DNA from: Pogona vitticeps
Taxonomy: Eukaryota > Chordata > Lepidosauria > Squamata > Agamidae
Length of the DNA stretch: 64,000 bases
Reading direction: 5' to 3'
NCBI RefSeq assembly: GCF_051106095.1
Contig: NC_135785.1
Coordinates: 102,920,501 to 102,984,500, forward strand
Shown here piece after piece: positions 57,586-64,000 of this stretch. The translations under genes and the position numbers were made by a program. The notes under the pieces are model-generated. The model was not told where the DNA came from, made no database searches, and worked only from the letters and a program-made list of their open reading frames with translations. How positions within the stretch are numbered: the stretch's first letter is position 1; each line of letters begins with the position of its first letter.

Positions 57586-57595
57586 TATATTTAAA
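57586..57595 (+). promoter_or_regulatory. Possible TATA box of a candidate promoter
   Basis: TATATTTAAA lies about 310 bp before the candidate start codon, in a repeat-free segment with E-box words (CATGTG, CATCTG) just upstream. TATA-like words are common in AT-rich DNA, so this rests mainly on the exon downstream. A short upstream frame (ATG at 57,652 in a GxxATGG context, 35 codons) would lie in the leader. Confidence 0.2.
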
Positions 57596-57894
57596 TGGAA
57601 AGCTGTTTCTGCTGCTGCTGCCTATTGCTGAGCTTACAGGCTGAAAGAGGGATGGCTGAGTCTTTATGGAGGGAAAAAACCTCCCATTGGATTATGCTCA
57701 TATTCAAGGGAGAGAGAGAGAGCTTTTTGAGAAGTTTAAAATGGGAAAAACTGTGTTGATTGTTTAAAGAGTTCAGTGGAAGAGTTTTGTTTTTTGTTTG
57801 CTTGCTTGGTGTTTTGTTTTTGGTTTTTGGTTGGTTGGTTGGTCTTTGTTTAGGTGCTGTTTCCTTGGGAAGTTGTTTTGTTTTTTCCCCCCAT

Positions 57895-58032
57895 ATGAAT
57901 ACTCAGTCCTTCCAAAAAAGCATCTTATGCCCATCCACGGACTTCAACTGCAGTAAAACCATAGGTGCCCTGAATGATTCGGAAGTGAATGCCTACAAGC
58001 TGATGGTGGATCTGACTCCATCAAGTTCAACA
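57895..58032 (+). CDS. Candidate first coding exon of an unidentified gene
   Basis: From ATG at 57,895, exactly 46 codons (MNTQSFQKSILCPSTDFNCS then KTIGALNDSEVNAYKLMVDL and TPSSST) reach ACA followed by the strong splice donor GTAAGT at 58,033. The exon would end in phase 0. Composition is balanced, unlike the T/G-rich tract just upstream. That tract keeps the same frame open back to 57,760 and would code a hydrophobic leader, but it has no ATG and looks like simple sequence. The Kozak context is weak (C at -3). I do not recognise the peptide; an isoform-specific alternative first exon is the most natural reading if it is real. Confidence 0.25.
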
Positions 58033-58038
58033 GTAAGT

Positions 58039-60589
58039 GTGGCAAAGATGTTTGCTAGTCTGTGATTCGAACCTCTTGCAAATAGTTCAGCTGGTAAATA
58101 TATTGCCATCTTGAGTAGAACTGTACAGGATCTATTGGGTTCGGGGGTGGTGGGACTGTGAATGCAGTTAAGAAGCCAGCATCTTCCAGGGGAATTTCAA
58201 GTGGGGGATGTGGTCTGTTTAACTGGTGAACCTGCAATTAAATCTCTTTAGTTACTATGTGTGTGACCTGTCACGGATTGAAGCTGGTCATAATTTCACA
58301 GGAGTCCCCATGGCAAAACAAAAACAAATAACAAAATGAAAACTTATTGCTGTTGTATATATCTCTTGCAGAAAAAAAGGTTTGGCATATGATGAGGTCA
58401 CATGATCAGAAAAAGAAAAAATAGACGGTAACATTTAAATTTGTTTTTCCTTGTTATGAAATGACTTGTCGGTTTCATTAAGACTATGGAGTTGCCCAGC
58501 TACCTTGTAGGTCAATGGGTATAAGTGAACATTAATCTGTGTTAAAACTGCTGTTTGTTGACACTCCAGGAAAGGTTGTGGTACGTTGTTCCCTTGGAAA
58601 GAAATTCCAGTATATTTCATAATTGAAGAAAAGCTATGCACTTCCAGAAGGACAGCTGCTTCAGTCTCTTGTAGCAACAGCAGCCACCGGTTGACACCTT
58701 TTACTCTAGTATGAGCTTCCATAGACAATAGCAGTCTATCTCTGAGTAGGCCTATGATAGTTTATACTAGAATACACTTCTCATACAATGTCACATGACT
58801 CATTGTTATTTTGGTGTCTTCCTATTTTTACTGCTATATTGTTCCAATTTCTCTGGTGTTTGTGATAACATATAGCTTGAATTTACCTCAGGTGTTCTAT
58901 AAAGTAAAATGCCTTATCCACTGTTTACCTCATAATTGGGACTGGGAATCAAAATAATTCTTGTTCATGGCTTTAAACTGAAAGAAACAGAAAAATAAAT
59001 TATTTTGAGATGAGGAAGAATAGCAACTACTTTCTGTGATGTGCTGACATATGGCATGGAAAAAGCCATGCGTTTACAGAGTTGGGCCCTTGATCCTGAT
59101 AGAGTTAGCTGCACACAAGGCTTGCCCTGCTCTGTTACACTTTGTAAGAGATCAATATACATCTTTCTCCCCCATCTACAAAAAAAAAATCCATTATAGT
59201 GAAGACGGCTCAGAATTTGTTTAAATTGTCTTCTATTGGATATAAATTTTTTGAATGGATTTTGGCATAGGTATCAGTGAAATTAGTGTTTGGAGAGCTG
59301 TCACCTCAATCAGCAGTCCTACTCCCATGACTGTCAGAGGAAGGAATGCAGAAAACCTCATCCTGACATCTATGAGCAGTTGGTGTTTCCCTTGAGTTTT
59401 TCTGCAAGTTCCCTCCTTGTGTAAAATAACCATTTACTCAAGAACCAAACCCTAAGAGGATTATCACGGTCTGAACTGAATGCTATATAATAATTGGCTT
59501 AAACTAGGCTGCAGTTGTCCAGGCACCTAAGTGGTGCAAGACCCCTTTAAACCAATAGGACATACCTTTGAATATTCATGCATAGTACTGGACTGCAAAT
59601 TAGTACAGCCAACCTGAATAATATTGTGTTTTGCATGCATATACAGTACTGTAATATGAAAATTACATCAAGCCTATGAAGACAGGAGGGGATTGGACTT
59701 TCAGGATTTATTCAGAGAGCAGCAGTGGGATATATCATATTTTAGAGAGTAACATAAGCACACAGGAAAAGTGCAAGCATAATAATCTGTCCCCAAGGAG
59801 CTTACGGTCTATATTAGAGAGGAAAAAAGAATTGTCTGGAAGGATAAGAAGATATGAAGGGGACGTTATGCAGGGTTTTTGCTTCATTTCTGTAAAGAAT
59901 GACCTTTTTGATACCTATTTTCTTTAAAAAACCCACTGCCTCTTAAAGGCAAGAAAGGAAGCAGTCTGTCCCAAAGAACATGACAAAATAGCAACATGTA
60001 AATGGACATCAGGCTGCGTAGTATTGGGGGCAGGGGGGAGGACAAAGATGTAATGGGAAACGGTCCAGTGAAGATGTCATTTACAAATGGGAGCAGCTCA
60101 AAACTTTTGAGATTACATCTGTTGTTGACCTTTTATCTACATTAATATGAATTTATTTAGCTTCCAATTTCTACTGCCCCCCCTTTTTTGTGTGAAATGA
60201 TTATACTTATGGGCAACTCAAATCATAAAAAATTTAGGCTGAAATCCAAAAAAAAGGCAGTGATGCTATCCACTTTTGTGAACAGGATGACCTATATAGT
60301 CTGTTAGAAACTGGGGATCACCTGTCACTATGAAACTATAACCACAACAGTTATTTTATCTTTTGCTATCCTGAAGCCTCAGGGAGATGACGTATCTGGA
60401 CCACACCTCCCAGATTGCTGGACGCCCCGTGGCCAATGGCCATGTCAGCCAGGGGGATTCTGGGAGAAGCAGATCAAGAAAGTGACTTGGTTATCACTTT
60501 TTACATGGAGAAGATCTTGTTGCTTGAAGTAAAGGCCAAGATGTACATCCATCTCCCAAGCTTCATCTATAAAAGGCAGTGGCTATCAG
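58039..60589. other. No gene seen
   Basis: No repeat ends or credible coding were recognised. If the candidate exon is real this would be its first intron. Confidence 0.25.
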
Positions 60590-60775
60590 CCTGGCCTATG
60601 ATGAGAAAGACATGGATTCGAATTCTTGCTTAGCCACAAAATTCTCTCAGTGACTGTAGCTAATCATAATCCTCATATTCACCTACCCTGCACGGTTGTT
60701 GTGAAGAAAAATTCAGAGGAGATGAGCCAAGAGGAAATATTGGAATATAACCAATAAAATGAAATGAAAGATAAA
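60590..60775 (+). mobile_element. MIR-like tRNA-derived SINE, degenerate
   Basis: ATGGATTCGAATTCTTGCTT (B box region), AAATTCTCTCAGTGACTGTA, CACCTACCCTGCACGGTTGT and TGTGAAGAAAAATTCAGAGG follow the order of the MIR-like SINE body ending in GGTTGTTGTGAGGA. It ends in an ATAAAATG-type A-rich tail. Confidence 0.5.
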
Positions 60776-60815
60776 AGCTTACTAGACTGGTAACTGAATT
60801 TCAGTACAGGGTGTT

Positions 60816-61950
60816 TTGTAGGATTTTGAGCATAACCTTGCTAATGTGTGAAATGAGTGCAATTGTACGGTAGTTGGAGAATTCTTTGGCACTTCCCTTC
60901 TTTAGGATTGGGATGTAGACTGATCTTTTTCTTTGTTTTTGCTGACTGTATAGAGCAAATCCATCTTTGGCTGCAGAGAATATAATCAATCTGATTTTGG
61001 TATTGCCCATGTGTAGAGTCGCATCTTGTGTTGCTGGAAAAGAGTGTTTGTGATGAACAACTTGTTCTCTTGACAAAACTCTATTAGTCTTTGCCCTGCT
61101 TCGTTTTGAACTCCAAGGCCAAATTTACTTGTTGTTCCTTTTATCTCTTGACTCCCTACTTTAGCATTCCAGTCCCTTATAATGAGAGGAACATCTTTCT
61201 TTGGTGTCAATTTTAGAAGGTGTTTTAAGTCTTCATAGAATTAGTCAGTTTCAGACTTTTCAGCATTGGTGGTTGGTGCATAAACTTGGATTACTGTGAT
61301 GTTGAAAGGTCTGCCTTGGATTCGTATTGAAATCATTCTATCATTTTTGAGATTGTATAATACAGCTTTTCCCACTCTTTTGTTGACTATGAGGGCTGCT
61401 ACATTTCTTTTATGAGATTCTTGCCAACAATAGTAGATATGATAATCGTCTGAATTGAATTTGCCCATTCCTGTCCATTTTAGTTCACTGACGCCCAGGA
61501 TGTCAATGTTTATTCTTGCCATCTCCTTATCAAGGTTCATAGATCTTACATTCTAGGTTCCTATGCAGTATTTTTCTTTGCAGAATTGGACTTTCCTTTC
61601 CAGGCATGTCCGCAGTTGAGCATCCTTTCAGCTTCGGCCCAACCACTTCATTAGCTCTGGAGCTACTTGTCCTTGTCCTCTGCTTTTCCTCAGTAGCATG
61701 TTGGACACCTTCTGACTTGAGGGTCCCATCTTCCAGCGTCATATTTTTTAGCCTTTTTTTCTGTTCATGGGGTTATCTTGGCAAAGATACTGGAGTGGCT
61801 TGCCAGTTCCTGCTCCATGTGGATCATGTTTAGTCAGAGCTCTCCACTATGACCTGTCCATCTTGGGTGTCTCTGCATGGCATAGCCCATAGCTTTTCTG
61901 AATTACTCAAGCTTCTTCGCCATGACACAGCAGCAATCTGTGGATTATCA
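60816..61950 (-). mobile_element. BovB LINE, 5' end present, 3' half missing, internal deletion
   Basis: On the minus strand it starts with the BovB 5' region (ATTGCTGCTGTGTCATGGCG) and codes TLEDGTLKSEGVQHATEE and MARINIDILGVSELKWTGMG. It continues through PFNITVIQVYAPTTNAE, IIRDWNAKVGSQEI and LFQQHKMRLYTW. At about 60,935 it jumps from the endonuclease end (AAKDG) to the reverse transcriptase (VYIPILKKGSAKEFSNYRTI), skipping about 800 bp of the reference copy. It ends after KVMLKILQ. The endonuclease Asp in the GDWNAKVG motif reads Arg here. Confidence 0.9.
61241..61540 (-). pseudogene. BovB endonuclease fragment
   Basis: A 99-codon frame has MARINIDILGVSELKWTGMG, KFNSDDYHIYYCWQE, ALIVNKRVGKAV and PFNITVIQVYAPTTNAE. 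It is one of four overlapping-frame pieces of this BovB copy (others at 61,530-61,742, 60,986-61,210 and 60,801-61,076), separated by small frame changes. Confidence 0.85.
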
Positions 61951-62880
61951 CATGTACACACCTCTAAAGAAGTTGTCTAGAGAAACAGGTGACATTTATT
62001 TCGAGCACTGTTTGATAGGATGGTACCGTAGTCTCCTACACCCGAAGGAAACAGATTAGTTTAGCAGGCACATGGTAGGCCACTTGGCTGATCCACAGCT
62101 CTGTTCTTCAGTATATCACTGCCACTTGTCTCTCCCCACCCCATTATGTACCCCATAATGAGGCGGCTACCTCATTATACATAGTGGTAGGTCCAGCCCT
62201 TTTGTAAAACTTACACTTAGCCTAATGCATGATAAGCATGCTGGAAACATGCTTATTAGGAGATGCTATATATCATTTGAACTTTATCATGAAACAGATT
62301 TAGACTCTCTCTTTTATTTAATTTGCTGAGGAAAAACATTCTCTTTTCTCCAAACAGTAGTAACAAGGGAGAATCAGACTGCTCAGTGCTTACTGTTACC
62401 ACCACCTATTGTTTACCTAGTTTAGGTTAGCTGAATTCATCCCTGGCATCTTACACTTATATTTGGACTATAACCCCTATATTGCCAGCCATGTTGGTTG
62501 CACATGATGGGAGCTGTAGTCTAAAATGTCTGGGAGGTATTAGTCTGGGAAAAGCAGGTTTATTTTATATGTCGCTCTTGAACAGGTTAATTCTGTACAG
62601 GTTAATTCTAAAAAAGTAACATTGTTTTTTAGGGGAACCCAATTTGTTAGTATTCAGCCCAAACAAGATTAAAAATATTCAACAAACATTACATAAATTC
62701 AATAAGGGCCATGAAAGAATCTAGGCAGCATTCCAAAAAAAATTGGCAAGCAAAATAAGAATTAGTACAATAAAATGGAAAAAGAACTATCCCATGCTAT
62801 GGCTGGCCTTACTTGGCTTCCGAGAGGCCACAGCACTTTTGTCACAATTCTGATTTATGGCAGCTGCTTTCAGAATTTTC
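61951..62880. other. No gene seen; decayed MITE-like phrase
   Basis: Around 62,465-62,560 a TTTGGACTATAACCCC and GGGAGCTGTAGTCTAAAATG pair resembles a worn hAT-type MITE. The rest looks unique. Confidence 0.3.
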
Positions 62881-62884
62881 TAAG

Positions 62885-63045
62885 TACAGAATATGCAGAA
62901 GTGGTTTATCATTCCCTTCTGTGACTGTGCAGCTTCCCCACGGCCACACAGGTTGGCTCTTTTGGGATGCACAGTGGGGAACTGAACTCCCAACCTCTGG
63001 TTCTGCATCCAGATACCTAACTCACTACACAACATCATAATAGCC
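62885..63045 (-). mobile_element. tRNA-derived SINE, 3'-truncated
   Basis: Minus strand: GTGAGTTAGGTATCTGGATG (A box region), GGGAGTTCAGTTCCCCACT (B box), AGAGCCAACCTGTGTGGCC, CTGCACAGTCAC and AAGGGAATGATAAACCACTT. It is the same family as 51,430-51,662 without the final part. Confidence 0.75.
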
Positions 63046-64000
63046 TCCTTGATTGACATCACAAGGAGAAGGGAAACAATAAGGAAGCAATCAGATCAGA
63101 ACAAGGAGCATCAGTGCATTGCCCATGCCGTGCATATTCACTCTTCTACTGTAAACAGGTTTTGAGGCTTTCATGAGCATGAAACTACTGGCAAAGTCCC
63201 TGTGCTGATTCTCACATCTGTGGGCACCACCTTTGTTCAATAAGTTCAATAAGTGCACTGTCTCCACTCAAACACAGACATGGTTTTCATCTAAATGAAT
63301 GACTTGTGTGAATCATACGTTGCAGTTCAGTTGCCAGAGACAGAATCATCCTTTTATACTTTCAACTCAAACGTAGCTTCTTTCTTGGCACAGACACAAT
63401 TTGCACACTTTGGCTAGATTTTAGTGATTGCTCCCCAAATTATGAGCATGCAAGTATAACTTAACCCTTAGACTGTGGACATTTCATGTTGCTACGGGAG
63501 TGTCCAAACTCTGGTGACCAGTGGCTATGGGGCAGAGTGAACCTCAGCCTGCTGGTGTGCCCACAGAGAGCCCTCAATTTTCCCTCAAATAGATGAACTG
63601 CTACCATTCAGTCCTGTGGGGAAAATGGAGGGAAAAAAAACTGCAACGAGGGCAAAACCTCAGTGCATGAATGGGCAATCTCTGTGGGGCTTGCAATGAA
63701 CCCCTTTTGTCAATAACACAGGGCATGACCAGATAGGCATATGCTTCTTCCATGCTTCTCCCCATTTCAGCCCCCAACTGCTCCGTTTCTCTTTTTGTTA
63801 CTGACATACCATTTCAGCAATATTTGAGTGGTTAAATTTTGTTTAGTGCCTGTTTGAATCAAGAGCTAAATGCAACGGAAGCAAGAAATACATATGAAAC
63901 AAAAAAAAAATCAACAAATCCATGACCCCACAAACTGCAGATTTAAGCAGAATGATTGGTCTGGTTCGTGTTTTGCACTATATCGATATATTGCTAAATC
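63046..64000. other. No gene seen
   Basis: It looks unique to the window edge, with a poly-A run at about 63,900. Confidence 0.25.

Overview
The window is nuclear DNA of a squamate reptile, most likely a lizard. This rests on the repeat mix: BovB (RTE-type) LINE copies, Sauria-type SINEs with tRNA-derived heads, L2/CR1-like LINE 3' ends ending in AAAT-type tails, R4-like LINE ends, Penelope-like element (PLE) debris, and many short TA-flanked or 8-bp-flanked MITEs. Base composition is AT-rich and there is no CpG island. I found no complete host gene, no tRNA or rRNA gene, no CRISPR array and nothing prokaryotic. The window reads as intergenic or deep-intronic sequence.

Region by region. 1-6.2 kb: an L2-like tail, a BovB scrap, a solo LTR, a 165-bp polypyrimidine microsatellite, a PLE 3' end with a hammerhead-like motif and nested MITEs, and an old CR1-like fragment. 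6.2-13.2 kb: mostly unique AT-rich sequence with one CT/GT microsatellite and one SINE. 13.2-20.1 kb: a MITE, an L2-like LINE 3' end with recognisable coding, a foldback MITE, two hAT-type MITEs sharing one 8-bp target and an L2 RT scrap. 22.1-25.2 kb: two inverted SINEs around an L1-like ORF1 relic, then a tRNA-SINE, a trinucleotide ladder and an R4-like LINE end. 25.2-28.6 kb: a composite repeat with a 300-bp palindrome, an irregular minisatellite and a young MITE. 29-34 kb: scattered SINE, LINE and BovB scraps. 34.4-37.6 kb: a nearly full-length BovB. 39.7-49.1 kb: SINEs, MITEs, a long CA repeat, an R4-like end and several hammerhead-bearing PLE-type fragments. 49-57 kb: mostly unique, with a tRNA-SINE and two MITEs. 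57.4-58.0 kb: the only candidate host exon, 46 codons followed by a strong splice donor. 60.6-63.1 kb: SINEs and a second BovB lacking its 3' half.

The most interesting threads are: (1) hammerhead-ribozyme-like cores recurring in PLE-type fragments on both strands, one in a roughly 100-bp insertion with a 9-bp target duplication inside a Sauria SINE; (2) two hAT MITEs flanked by three exact copies of one 8-bp target; (3) the palindrome and minisatellite compound at 25.2-28.6 kb; (4) the possible alternative first exon near 58.0 kb. All identifications come from reading the sequence and recalled family hallmarks; no database search was run.
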